From contig JANMWO010000391.1 of NCBI GenBank assembly GCA_031394025.1, positions 1 through 17,163 of the forward strand: a stretch of 17,163 nt of DNA, in the 5' to 3' direction. Shown one piece after another: positions 6,813 through 15,259 of the stretch. The first letter of the stretch is position 1, and every line of letters begins with the position of its first letter. Source of the DNA: JANXSF01 sp031394025. Its GTDB lineage: Bacteria > Acidobacteriota > Terriglobia > Bryobacterales > Bryobacteraceae. The notes beneath the pieces were generated by a model that saw only the letters and a list, made by a program, of their open reading frames with translations, was not told the DNA's origin and did no database searches. The position numbers were made by a program, and so were the translations under genes.

Positions 6813-8000
6813 TTATTGCCGGGCCATTCCCACGATGGCGTTTGCCAGAACGCAAAGCATGCCGCCGGGGATCAAAACTTTCCAACCAACGTTCATTAAC
6901 TGGTCGTAACGGAAGCGCGGAAACGTTCCACGAAACCAGACCATCAGATAGACCCACATGGAAACCTTGAACAGGAACCAGAAGACTGACACGGATGCAT
7001 GATTGAAGGCTGGCCATGCGAATAGCAGTGCGATAAAGGCCATGCCAGCAATGACGGCCATCAAAACAACTTGCTGTATGCGATCTTTCAAGCGGGCCAC
7101 TAAACGAATGCTGCCCCAGGCAGATCCACCGAACAACGCAATGGGCACCCCGTAGTTCATCGGTAGTTCCAGCCAGCTTACATTGGGGAAAGGCCGCAGC
7201 CATCCACCCCAGAACAACACCACTCCTACCGATGCTACGACGAAGATATTGCCATACTCAGCCAGCATGTACAGGGCCCAGCGGAAGCCACTATATTCTG
7301 TGTGGAAGCCTGCGACCAATTCCGATTCTGCTTCTGGCAGATCGAATGGAGTACGGTTGATCTCCGCAGTAGCGGCGATCAAATAGATCATGAACGCGAT
7401 CCACATCAACCCGTAATTTTCAAACGCGAACCAAATGTGTTGCTGTTCTTGGGCCTTTACGATGAGTGGCATTTGCAAAGTTCCGGCAGCCATGACTCCG
7501 CATACCAACGAGAGCGACAAAGCCACTTCGTAACTTACTAACTGTGCTGCGGACCGTAGTGCACCTAACAAGGAATAGTGGCTGTTAGAAGCCCAGCCAC
7601 CCAGGATGATTCCCAAAATCCCCACGGCGGATGTGGCGCTGATGACTAATAAGCCTACGTTGACATCGGCTATGTGAATCCAACTATTGAATGGGATAAC
7701 CGTGAATCCAGCAAATGCACAGAAGCAGGAAAGCACTGGCGCTCCCCAAAAAATCACCTTGTCGGAATTCGTGGGAATAATGTCTTCTTTAATTAGAAGC
7801 TTCAACGCATCGGCAATTGGTTGAAGCAGTCCGTATGGGCCTACGCGCATGGGTCCAAGCCGCACCTGCATGTCGGCCAGCACTTTACGTTCAACCAATA
7901 CAATGTAACCAGCCACCAAGGGGAACAACAGAATGATGATAGCTGTCAATACCAGCGGCATGAAGAGCGGATGTGCGAAGAGTGATTCCATGTTTGTCAT
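6813..8000 (-). CDS. nuoH: NADH-quinone oxidoreductase subunit H
   Basis: A 395-aa membrane subunit that links the peripheral arm of complex I to the proton pumps and forms much of the quinone chamber. VERKVLADMQVRLGP (36-50) and the acidic quinone-site loop AEINRTPFDLPEAESE (212-227), continuing into LVAGFHTEYSG, are textbook NuoH. It is a little longer than E. coli NuoH (325 aa) because of its C-terminal part. The ATG at 8000 overlaps the nuoN stop as ATGA, with AGGAAG just upstream. It is the last gene of the operon, an unusual place, since nuoH normally precedes nuoI. Its stop is convergent with the antiporter operon, 120 nt away. Confidence 0.97.
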   Translation of the reverse strand: MTNMESLFAHPLFMPLVLTAIIILLFPLVAGYIVLVERKVLADMQVRLGPMRVGPYGLLQPIADALKLLIKEDIIPTNSDKVIFWGAPVLSCFCAFAGFTVIPFNSWIHIADVNVGLLVISATSAVGILGIILGGWASNSHYSLLGALRSAAQLVSYEVALSLSLVCGVMAAGTLQMPLIVKAQEQQHIWFAFENYGLMWIAFMIYLIAATAEINRTPFDLPEAESELVAGFHTEYSGFRWALYMLAEYGNIFVVASVGVVLFWGGWLRPFPNVSWLELPMNYGVPIALFGGSAWGSIRLVARLKDRIQQVVLMAVIAGMAFIALLFAWPAFNHASVSVFWFLFKVSMWVYLMVWFRGTFPRFRYDQLMNVGWKVLIPGGMLCVLANAIVGMARQ

Positions 8001-9433
8001 CTTCCTAATGAAATAGCTGCCATGCGCAGAAATGGTTCCGGCAGAATCCCCATTGCGATGGTGGCTATGCCGGTAAGTGCCAGTGCCAAGCGCACGCCGT
8101 TTGAAGGTGCCAATACTTGTGCTTCAGTCGATTCCGTAAGGAACATACTGCGCACTAACCGGAAGTAGTAGTAGAGCGAAACTGCAACATACAATGCACC
8201 AACAATTGCCAAGCCGTACTTACCCGATTCCACTAATGACAAAAATATGTAGTATTTCCCGATGAATCCGGCAGTGGGCGGCAGACCTGCGAGTGACATC
8301 AGGAACAGTAACATCAACAGGGCATAGTAAGGATAGCGCTTGCCCAGCGAGGCCAAATCGTCAATGGTTTCCACCGCTACGCCACGTCGTCGCAATGCAA
8401 TCAGAACCAGGAATGCACCAATGGTGGAGAATGCATAAGTAAGCAGATAGATACTTACCCCAATTAGTCCCGTCTGGTTTCCCGCAATTAGACCCAACAA
8501 TACATATCCTGCGTGACCAATGGAGCTGTAGGCTAGCAATCGCTTCACATTCGATTGTGAAATAGCCGCCAGATTGCCGATGGTGAGGCTGAGTACTGCA
8601 GCACCTGTCAGCAGTGGCTCCCACATTTCACGAGCCGTGCCCAGACCCACTAACATCACTCGTAACAGCAGGGCAAAACTGGCGGTCTTTGATGCTACAG
8701 CTAGAAAGGCAGTAACAGTGGTGGGCGCACCTTCATAAGTATCAGGGGCCCACATATGAAAAGGAGCTGCACCGATCTTGAATAGCAAACCGACTAATGT
8801 GGTGACAATGGCTAAGTACAACAGGGGGTCGTTCGCACCGCGAGCCGGAATCACTGAAGCCAATGCGGTTAGATTGGTTGATCCGGTAAGTCCGTAGAAA
8901 ATGGAAAATCCGTAAATCAGGAACCCTGTAGAAAAGCCGCCTAACAGTAAGTACTTCATCGCAGCCTCGTTAGACCGCTTATCTGTTCTAAGAAACCCTA
9001 CCAGGATGTAGAAACTAACTGCCATCAACTCCAGACCAACGAAGATGGTGACCATGTCCAGACCACCATTCAGAAAAAAAGCTCCACAGGCGGCGAATAA
9101 CACGAGCGCATAATATTCTGTGTGGTGTTCCTTTTCATCTTCCAAATAGCGGTAACTGATCAACATTACAAGCGCCGCCGACGCCAGCACGATGCCGTTG
9201 AAGAACAGTGCGAATCCATCCATGACCAGCGCGCCGTTGAATGCTACTAAGGGTGTCATGCTGTGCGCTTTCAGATACAGATATTGCTGCCGTGATTGCC
9301 AACTGGCAAAACCCACACCGGAAAGTGCAATGCCTACCAGCCATCCACGGCCTTTCACATCTTTCGGAAACAAAAAATCCAACAGTAAGACGGCACAGCC
9401 AAACAGAGCTAACAGTAAGCCTGGGAGTAACAC
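7997..9433 (-). CDS. nuoN: NADH-quinone oxidoreductase subunit N
   Basis: A 478-aa antiporter-like proton-pumping subunit of complex I. The conserved charges are present: GLELMAVSFY gives E135, LLFKIGAAPFHMWAPDTYEG gives K219, and FLAVASKTASF gives K249. The start is uncertain. The GTG at 9433 has no visible SD, lies 26 nt after the nuoM stop, and leaves only three residues before the first hydrophobic LPGLLLALFG. The frame is open further upstream (YTSTDHF precedes it) but contains no ATG, GTG or TTG before it enters nuoM. The gene ends in a 4-nt overlap with nuoH. Confidence 0.95.
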   Translation of the reverse strand: MLLPGLLLALFGCAVLLLDFLFPKDVKGRGWLVGIALSGVGFASWQSRQQYLYLKAHSMTPLVAFNGALVMDGFALFFNGIVLASAALVMLISYRYLEDEKEHHTEYYALVLFAACGAFFLNGGLDMVTIFVGLELMAVSFYILVGFLRTDKRSNEAAMKYLLLGGFSTGFLIYGFSIFYGLTGSTNLTALASVIPARGANDPLLYLAIVTTLVGLLFKIGAAPFHMWAPDTYEGAPTTVTAFLAVASKTASFALLLRVMLVGLGTAREMWEPLLTGAAVLSLTIGNLAAISQSNVKRLLAYSSIGHAGYVLLGLIAGNQTGLIGVSIYLLTYAFSTIGAFLVLIALRRRGVAVETIDDLASLGKRYPYYALLMLLFLMSLAGLPPTAGFIGKYYIFLSLVESGKYGLAIVGALYVAVSLYYYFRLVRSMFLTESTEAQVLAPSNGVRLALALTGIATIAMGILPEPFLRMAAISLGR

Positions 9434-9459
9434 AAAGTGATCGGTAGACGTGTAAGTGA

Positions 9460-10983
9460 TTATGGCTTCACCTCTGTACGATGCAGTTCCATGCGATGCA
9501 GGCGATCCATGATTTGCGCCACGGGCTTTTCCACAATTTCAAAGAGCGGTTTGGGGTAAATGCCGATCCAGAACGCAGCCGCCACTAACGGCAGCACCAC
9601 GGCCCATTCTCGCAGATTTAAATCCAGAAGCTGTCGATTCTTTTCATTCGTAAGTTCGCCCAGCATGGTTCTTTGATACAGCCATAGAAGATACGCAGCA
9701 CCAAGTACGATACCCGGGACAGCCAGCGCAGCCCACCATGGATTCACCTCAAAGGCTCCCTGTAAAATGGTGAATTCACCCACAAAACCGTTCAATAACG
9801 GCAACCCGGCAGAACTCAACATAGCGATTGCAAACACCACAGCGTAGTTCGGCATGCGATGCGCCACACCACCAAATTCGGCAATCTCTCGCGTATGTCG
9901 TCGTTCATAAATGATGCCGACTAACAGGAACAATAAGCCGGTGGAAATACCATGGTTGATCTGCTGGATCACTGCGCCGGTAAGCCCTTTAGTGTTGAGT
10001 GAGAAGATTCCCAGCGTGATGAAGCCCATATGACTTACTGAAGAGTAAGCCACTAACTTCTTCCAATCCTTCTGCATCAGGCTGACCAATGCGCCATACA
10101 GAATCGCGATGAGGGATAAGATGGCCAAGATACAAATAATGCCCCAATCCTGCGAAGCATTCGGCAGCAAGGGTAATGAGATTCGCAAAAAGCCGTAAGT
10201 CCCCATCTTCAGTAGTGCACCAGCCAGCATGACGGATCCGGCAGTGGGCGCTTCAGTATGAGCATCCGGCAACCAGGTGTGAAAGGGGAACATGGGAACT
10301 TTTACAGCGAAGCCTAGAAAGAGTAACCAGAAGACAGTTCGCTCCGCAGCGATCGGCAACTGGACCCGCATCAGATCAGCAATTTCAAACGTGCGAACTC
10401 CAAATTGACTTACGTGTGCGAAGTAGAGAATCAGGATGCCGATCAGCATCAGAACGCTTCCTGTCATGGTGTAGAGGAAAAACTTGAGCGCCGCGTATAA
10501 CCGCCGCTCGCCACCCCAAATGCCAATCAGGAAGTACGTGGGAACTAAAACTGCTTCCCAAAAAACATAGAAGAGGAAGAAATCGAGTGAAAGGAAGACG
10601 CCTAGAATCCCGGTTTCCAGCAACAACAACATGGCGTAGTAAGCGGGCAATCGTTCATCCACCTCACTCCATGACGCAAGTACAGATAGCAATGTTAGAG
10701 CTGTGGTGAGTATTACTAACAAGTAACTGATGCCATCCACGCCAATCGAGTAGTTAACGCCCAGTGACGGAATCCAGGATGCCCGTTCCACAAACTGGAA
10801 TCCCGCAGCATGAGTGTCAAAGCGTAACACCAGTTGTAATGAGACAAGGAAACTAGCCAGTGCTGCTAAGTTAGCCACCCAGCGCACTAAGTATTTATTG
10901 GATGAGGGAACAGCCAGCACGGCCACCATTCCCAGCAGCGGCGTGAACAATATCCAACTGAGTAAGTGATCGCCCATGTTCAT
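9460..10983 (-). CDS. nuoM: NADH-quinone oxidoreductase subunit M
   Basis: A 507-aa antiporter-like proton-pumping subunit of complex I. FYVFWEAVLVPTYFLIG gives the essential E143, FAVKVPMFPFHTWLPDAH gives K228, and LAGALLKMGTYG gives K259. The frame is open upstream to a GTG at 11031, but the ATG at 10983 is chosen because it makes an ATGA overlap with the nuoL stop and starts the expected MNMGDHLLSW. The ATG at 10977 is the only close alternative. The upstream extension would read RCRSRSPGVFLGA inside nuoL and looks non-native. The gene lies between nuoL and nuoN as usual. Confidence 0.96.
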   Translation of the reverse strand: MNMGDHLLSWILFTPLLGMVAVLAVPSSNKYLVRWVANLAALASFLVSLQLVLRFDTHAAGFQFVERASWIPSLGVNYSIGVDGISYLLVILTTALTLLSVLASWSEVDERLPAYYAMLLLLETGILGVFLSLDFFLFYVFWEAVLVPTYFLIGIWGGERRLYAALKFFLYTMTGSVLMLIGILILYFAHVSQFGVRTFEIADLMRVQLPIAAERTVFWLLFLGFAVKVPMFPFHTWLPDAHTEAPTAGSVMLAGALLKMGTYGFLRISLPLLPNASQDWGIICILAILSLIAILYGALVSLMQKDWKKLVAYSSVSHMGFITLGIFSLNTKGLTGAVIQQINHGISTGLLFLLVGIIYERRHTREIAEFGGVAHRMPNYAVVFAIAMLSSAGLPLLNGFVGEFTILQGAFEVNPWWAALAVPGIVLGAAYLLWLYQRTMLGELTNEKNRQLLDLNLREWAVVLPLVAAAFWIGIYPKPLFEIVEKPVAQIMDRLHRMELHRTEVKP

Positions 10984-12878
10984 CGCACCCAAAAAAACCC
11001 CAGGGCTGCGGCTGCGGCAGCGATAATCCACATGGCGTAAGATTGCACGTAGCCGGTTTGCGCCATGCGAACCGGATAACCAGCCGATTTTGTCACCAGG
11101 CCGGTGAGCCTAACCAAACCATCCACAATCCAAGTATCGAACCAAATGGATAGGTGCGATGCAAAACGAGTAATCAGGCCAGCACCATTGATTCCGCCAT
11201 CCACGAATTGCCTATCGATGGAACCGAGCAGGGTGCCACCTTTCATGCCCAGTCCATGGACAAAAAGTGCATCGTACAAATCATCGAAATACCACTTATT
11301 ATCGGCCAGCTTAGTAAGTGGCCCAAAAGCTATTCGTGCTTGAGCGGGCAGTTCCGGTCGTGATACATAAAAGTAGCGTGCCAGTAAGATCCCAGCACCG
11401 GCTGCAACAACGGAAAATCCCATTACCAAATACTTCAAGCCACCTTCTTCTGGGGCATGTGGTGTGTGTAGCACTGGGTCCAGCCAGCGTTCCAACGGCC
11501 CGCCGATCCAACCAGAGACCACACTGCCGACTGCTAAAACCATTAGCGGAGCAGTCATCACCAAAGGGGATTCATGGGCGTGGGCATGGTTTCGTTTCTC
11601 ACCCAAGAATGTAAGAAACATCATGCGGGACATGTAGAACGCAGTGAGGAAAGCGGTAACCAGGCCAACGGCAAACACACTTTTGGCGCTCAAAAAGGTG
11701 AAGAACAGGATCTCATCTTTGGAGAAGAAACCAGCAAGCAGGGGAACCCCGGCAATGGAAAGCGACGCGATTGCCATGGTCCAAAATGTGATGGGCATTT
11801 CCTTACGCAGGCCACCCATACGACGCATGTCCTGTTCCCCGTTCAAGCCATGGATCACTGAACCTGCTCCTAAGAACAGGAGCGCTTTGAAGAAGGCGTG
11901 AGTCAATAAATGAAACACGGCGACCCAATATGCTCCCACTCCGGCAGCCATGAACATGAACCCTAATTGACTTACAGTGGAATACGCCAGCACGCGTTTG
12001 ATATCGGTTTGCACGATTGCAATGGATGCCGCAACGATTGCAGTCAAAGCTCCAATCACGGCAATGGCAAAGCTTACTTCCGGGGCCAAGGTATAAATCG
12101 CATTGGACCGGGCCACCATGTAAACACCTGCCGTCACCATGGTTGCTGCGTGGATTAAAGCAGATACCGGCGTAGGGCCTTCCATGGCATCCGGTAGCCA
12201 GACAAACAAAGGAAGCTGAGCCGATTTCCCTGTGGCACCCAGAAACAACAGCGCCGCCGCCGCCGTTACTAACGGTCCTGCTGTCAACCCGTGTAAGTCG
12301 CGAAATGCAAGGCTTCCATGGGTAAATGAGGCCACACAGAACATGCCCAAAATGAAACCTGCATCACCAACGCGGTTGAACAAAAATGCTTTCTTTGCGG
12401 CGTCGCCTGCTGATTTTTTGCTGAAGTAAAACCCGATCAACAAGTAACTAGCCAGGCCCACACCTTCCCAACCGGCGAATAGCAACACATAATTATTGGC
12501 CAGCACCAAAGTCAACATAAAAAACACGAACAAATTCATGTATCCAAAAAAGCGGTAGTAACCACCTTCATGATTCATATACCCCACTGCATATACGTGA
12601 ATCAAAAACCCGATGCCCGTGACAATCAAAATCATGACGGAACTTAGCGGATCTAGTAAGAAGCCCCAATCCACCTTGGGTAACCATTCGAACAAAATCA
12701 CTTCCTGCGACTTACCACCCGATTCCATCACTGCGCCCAAGCTCAATAGAAACGTTGCCAGAATGGTTCCAGGGGCGAGTAACTGGATGGCAGCCTTTGG
12801 CATCATGCGACCCAGTGTCAACAATACGGCAGCACCCATCAGCGGGATCAGCGGGATCAACCAAATCAGGTTTACCAT
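10980..12878 (-). CDS. nuoL: NADH-quinone oxidoreductase subunit L
   Basis: The 632-aa largest proton-pumping subunit of complex I. FAGWEGVGLASYLLIGFY contains E138, GATGKSAQLPLFVWLPDAM contains K218, and ALIHAATMVTAGVYM contains H243 and marks NuoL. The long C-terminal region continues to a final membrane span rich in Ala (IIAAAAAALGFFWVR), compatible with the lateral helix and last helix of the family. The ATG at 12878 overlaps the nuoK stop by 7 nt and has a GAGGTGGA Shine-Dalgarno inside nuoK. A run of seven T on the coding strand (10991-10997) lies just before the stop, in a place where a -1 slip would enter the nuoM frame. Confidence 0.97.
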   Translation of the reverse strand: MVNLIWLIPLIPLMGAAVLLTLGRMMPKAAIQLLAPGTILATFLLSLGAVMESGGKSQEVILFEWLPKVDWGFLLDPLSSVMILIVTGIGFLIHVYAVGYMNHEGGYYRFFGYMNLFVFFMLTLVLANNYVLLFAGWEGVGLASYLLIGFYFSKKSAGDAAKKAFLFNRVGDAGFILGMFCVASFTHGSLAFRDLHGLTAGPLVTAAAALLFLGATGKSAQLPLFVWLPDAMEGPTPVSALIHAATMVTAGVYMVARSNAIYTLAPEVSFAIAVIGALTAIVAASIAIVQTDIKRVLAYSTVSQLGFMFMAAGVGAYWVAVFHLLTHAFFKALLFLGAGSVIHGLNGEQDMRRMGGLRKEMPITFWTMAIASLSIAGVPLLAGFFSKDEILFFTFLSAKSVFAVGLVTAFLTAFYMSRMMFLTFLGEKRNHAHAHESPLVMTAPLMVLAVGSVVSGWIGGPLERWLDPVLHTPHAPEEGGLKYLVMGFSVVAAGAGILLARYFYVSRPELPAQARIAFGPLTKLADNKWYFDDLYDALFVHGLGMKGGTLLGSIDRQFVDGGINGAGLITRFASHLSIWFDTWIVDGLVRLTGLVTKSAGYPVRMAQTGYVQSYAMWIIAAAAAALGFFWVR

Positions 12879-13174
12879 TTCAGCAGATCCACCTCATCTG
12901 CCTGCACGGTACCTTTATTACGAAACATGGCAATTAAAACACCCAATCCCACTGCTGCTTCTGCTACAGCTACGGCAATTACAAAGATGGCAAACACTTG
13001 CCCGGTCACTTGATTGTGATACTTCGAAAATGCGATCAGGTTCACATTCACGGCGTTGAGAATCAGCTCAATCGACATTAGAATTACGACGATGTTCCGA
13101 CGTGTCATCACGCCCACGGTGCCGATCAAGAGCAACGCTGCCGACACTGCCATGTAATGGTTGATGGTGATCAT
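12872..13174 (-). CDS. nuoK: NADH-quinone oxidoreductase subunit K
   Basis: A 100-aa protein, the usual NuoK length, with three membrane helices. The two functionally required glutamates are seen as MSIELILNAVN (E36) and AVAEAAVGLGVL (E72). It forms part of the proton path between NuoH and NuoN, packed against NuoJ. The ATG at 13174 overlaps the nuoJ stop as ATGA, and GGGGAAG lies 8 nt upstream. The 3' end supplies the ribosome binding site of nuoL. Confidence 0.96.
   Translation of the reverse strand: MITINHYMAVSAALLLIGTVGVMTRRNIVVILMSIELILNAVNVNLIAFSKYHNQVTGQVFAIFVIAVAVAEAAVGLGVLIAMFRNKGTVQADEVDLLKW
12888..12895 (-). promoter_or_regulatory. Ribosome binding site of nuoL inside nuoK
   Basis: GAGGTGGA on the minus strand lies 9 nt before the nuoL ATG. 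It is encoded by the Glu-Val-Asp codons near the end of nuoK (DEVDLLKW), so the site and the protein sequence constrain each other. Confidence 0.7.
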
Positions 13175-13680
13175 TCGGCGCGCTTCCCCGCCATCATGAC
13201 AGACCCCACCACCGCCACTAACAACAAGATAGATACTAATTCAAAAGGCAATAAATAATCAGTGAACAGCACGTTTGCAACTGTTTCTGTATTGCCGCCA
13301 GTAAGTGGAGTTAGCGAAACTGGTGAAGGCAGTAGTCCGGCACTCTTAGACAGCATGGAAAAGATTGCTGCCGCTGCAGCCAATGCTACGACTAAGGCGA
13401 TTGGAGTCTGTCGACCGAACTGTTGTAACTTCGATGCTTGGTCCAAATTTACTAACATGATGACGAACAGGAACAGCACCATGATGCCGCCAATGTACAG
13501 CACAATCTGCACAGCGAACAAAAACTCTGCGCCTTGCAACAGGTACAATCCGGCCACACCTAATAGCGAAGTCATCAACGCCAACGCACAGTGCACCGCA
13601 TTGCGCAGCAGTACGGTTCCTAATCCGCCAAGTAAGGCGAGTGTCGAGAATGCGTAGAAGAAGAATGAATCGCCTGGCAT
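13171..13680 (-). CDS. nuoJ: NADH-quinone oxidoreductase subunit J
   Basis: A 169-aa membrane subunit with about five helices. The pi-bulge helix that gates proton coupling in NuoJ is visible as IVLYIGGIMVLFLFVIML (59-76), with Y62 and the GG pair, preceded by GAEFLFAVQ (E52). The ATG at 13680 starts 2 nt after the nuoI stop, with no clear SD, so translation is probably coupled. The loop between the third and fourth helices is rich in Ser, Pro and Thr and is poorly conserved in the family. The stop overlaps nuoK. Confidence 0.95.
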   Translation of the reverse strand: MPGDSFFFYAFSTLALLGGLGTVLLRNAVHCALALMTSLLGVAGLYLLQGAEFLFAVQIVLYIGGIMVLFLFVIMLVNLDQASKLQQFGRQTPIALVVALAAAAAIFSMLSKSAGLLPSPVSLTPLTGGNTETVANVLFTDYLLPFELVSILLLVAVVGSVMMAGKRAE

Positions 13681-13682
13681 AT

Positions 13683-14147
13683 TTACGACTTATATTTCAC
13701 AGGGTATGGCCCTTCCTCAAGCATCTGCCGATCCCAAACCTGTCCTTCGCGCGTGTAACTGGCCAATTCAAAATCCTGCGTCAACTCCAACGCATCCACC
13801 GGACATGCATCTTCACATAGACCGCAAAACATGCACCGCGACACATCGTAAGTGAACTGGATCAGATCCTTGCGCTTGGTTTCCGGATTGCGCTCCCAAC
13901 CCACTACTATCAAATTCTCAGGGCAGGCAATGGCGCATAGATTACAGGAAATACATAGCGTTTCATTGTTCTCTGGATTGTTGTTCAACCGCGGAGCACC
14001 CCGATACCGTTCGGCAACTTGAGGCCGTTCTGACGGATATTGCTCCGTATAAATATGTTTCGGATGCTGATTGCGGAACGTCACCCACAACCCTTCCAAT
14101 AGATCCACCAGAAAGAAGGTCCGGAATAATTGCTTCAACTTACTCAC
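13683..14147 (-). CDS. nuoI: NADH-quinone oxidoreductase subunit I (2x[4Fe-4S])
   Basis: A 154-aa ferredoxin-like subunit that carries clusters N6a and N6b and passes electrons toward NuoB. Two complete CX2CX2CX3CP motifs are present: CISCNLCAIACP (C65, C68, C71, C75) and CMFCGLCEDACP (C105, C108, C111, C115). The N-terminal amphipathic helix LKQLFRTFFLVDLLEGLWVT fits membrane attachment. The start is GTG at 14147, overlapping the nuoD stop as GTGA and supported by a perfect GGGAGGTGG 4 nt upstream. In this operon it follows nuoD directly, since E, F, G and H are not between them. Confidence 0.97.
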   Translation of the reverse strand: MSKLKQLFRTFFLVDLLEGLWVTFRNQHPKHIYTEQYPSERPQVAERYRGAPRLNNNPENNETLCISCNLCAIACPENLIVVGWERNPETKRKDLIQFTYDVSRCMFCGLCEDACPVDALELTQDFELASYTREGQVWDRQMLEEGPYPVKYKS

Positions 14148-15259
14148 CGGTCCACCTCCCCTAAAACGATATCTAACGTCCCAATAATCGCCACCACATC
14201 GGCCACTAACGCGCCCTTACACATCTCCGTCAACGCCTGCAGATTCAAGAACGACGGAGGCCGTACACGCATCCGGTAAGGATGCAAGCTGCCGTCACTT
14301 ACAATGAAGTAACCTAACTCACCCTTGGGCGCTTCCACGGAAACGTAAGCTTCGCCAATGGCTGGCTTCAACACCTTGGCCACTTTCGCCATCACCGGAC
14401 CAGTAGGAATCCGCTCTACAGCCTGGCGCAGAATACGAACCGATTGACGAATTTCTTCCATGCGAATCATGTAGCGATCAAACGAATCGCCATTTACCCG
14501 CGTGGGAATATCAAAGTCATACTGTTCATAGCCGCTGTAAGGTTGTAACTTGCGTAAGTCGGCGGCCACACCAGCAGCACGAATCAATGGACCAGTTACT
14601 CCGTACCGTTTGCAATCCGCCGCGTTGATAATACCCACACCAGTCAACCGATTCACCCAGATGCGATTCCCTGTAAGCAGCTCTTCATACTCATCCAGCT
14701 TAGTCAGCATCCGCTCACAGAAGACGCGTACCTGATCCTCGAAACCGTCGTATAGTTCGTACTGCAACCCGCCGATGCGGAACGCATGCGTGGTCAGGCG
14801 CGCCCCGCAGTAATTCTCGAAAATCTTCAGGACCTCTTCGCGTTCGCGCATGGTATAAAACAGCGGAGTAATTGCACCCACGTCCAATGCATGCGTACCT
14901 AACCACAGTAAGTGACTGGCAATGCGATTTAACTCAGTCAGAATCACGCGAACCGTTTGCGCGCGGGGTGGCGCTACATAACCGCCTAACTGCTCCACCG
15001 CCAGGCAATAGCCCAGGCCGTTAGAGACTGCCGATATGTAATCCATGCGATCCACATACGGCGCAAACATCACGTAAGTGCGATTTTCGCCAATCTTTTC
15101 CACACCTCGGTGTAAGTAGCCGATGACACATTCCGTGCCAATGACTTTTTCGCCATCCAGCTTCAAAATTACGCGTAACACACCATGGGTGGAAGGGTGT
15201 TGCGGACCCATGTTGAGCACCAGTTCGCTGGAATCAAGAAATGTTTCAGCCGTGCTCAT
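14144..15259 (-). CDS. nuoD: NADH-quinone oxidoreductase subunit D
   Basis: A 371-aa 49-kDa-type subunit, at the short end of the family, separate from nuoC (not the CD fusion of E. coli). The quinone-site loop GPQHPSTHGVLR (18-29) holds the key His (H21), and TYVMFAPYVDRMDY follows in the second conserved block. The C-terminus ends in the canonical GEVDR. The former hydrogenase-type metal cysteines are absent, as expected for NuoD. The ATG at 15259 overlaps the nuoC stop as ATGA. It forms the quinone-reducing Q-module with NuoB, NuoC and NuoI. Confidence 0.97.
   Translation of the reverse strand: MSTAETFLDSSELVLNMGPQHPSTHGVLRVILKLDGEKVIGTECVIGYLHRGVEKIGENRTYVMFAPYVDRMDYISAVSNGLGYCLAVEQLGGYVAPPRAQTVRVILTELNRIASHLLWLGTHALDVGAITPLFYTMREREEVLKIFENYCGARLTTHAFRIGGLQYELYDGFEDQVRVFCERMLTKLDEYEELLTGNRIWVNRLTGVGIINAADCKRYGVTGPLIRAAGVAADLRKLQPYSGYEQYDFDIPTRVNGDSFDRYMIRMEEIRQSVRILRQAVERIPTGPVMAKVAKVLKPAIGEAYVSVEAPKGELGYFIVSDGSLHPYRMRVRPPSFLNLQALTEMCKGALVADVVAIIGTLDIVLGEVDR
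14152..14160 (-). promoter_or_regulatory. Strong ribosome binding site deciding the GTG start of nuoI
   Basis: GGGAGGTGG lies 4 nt before the GTG at 14147 and supports that start. It is built from the codons of the conserved nuoD C-terminus GEVDR, so nuoD and nuoI are tightly coupled. Confidence 0.8.

Noticed and set aside
10984..11031. 16-residue N-terminal extension of NuoM from the GTG at 11031
   Set aside because: It lies inside nuoL and encodes an Arg/Ser-rich stretch. The ATG at 10983 gives the standard ATGA overlap and a normal NuoM N-terminus.
12841..12860. Tandem AGCGGGATC repeat
   Set aside because: It encodes the Leu-Ile-Pro-Leu-Ile-Pro start of NuoL and needs no separate explanation.
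12613..13059. 148-codon plus-strand frame opposite nuoK and nuoL
   Set aside because: It is antisense to well-conserved complex I subunits, so it is a shadow.
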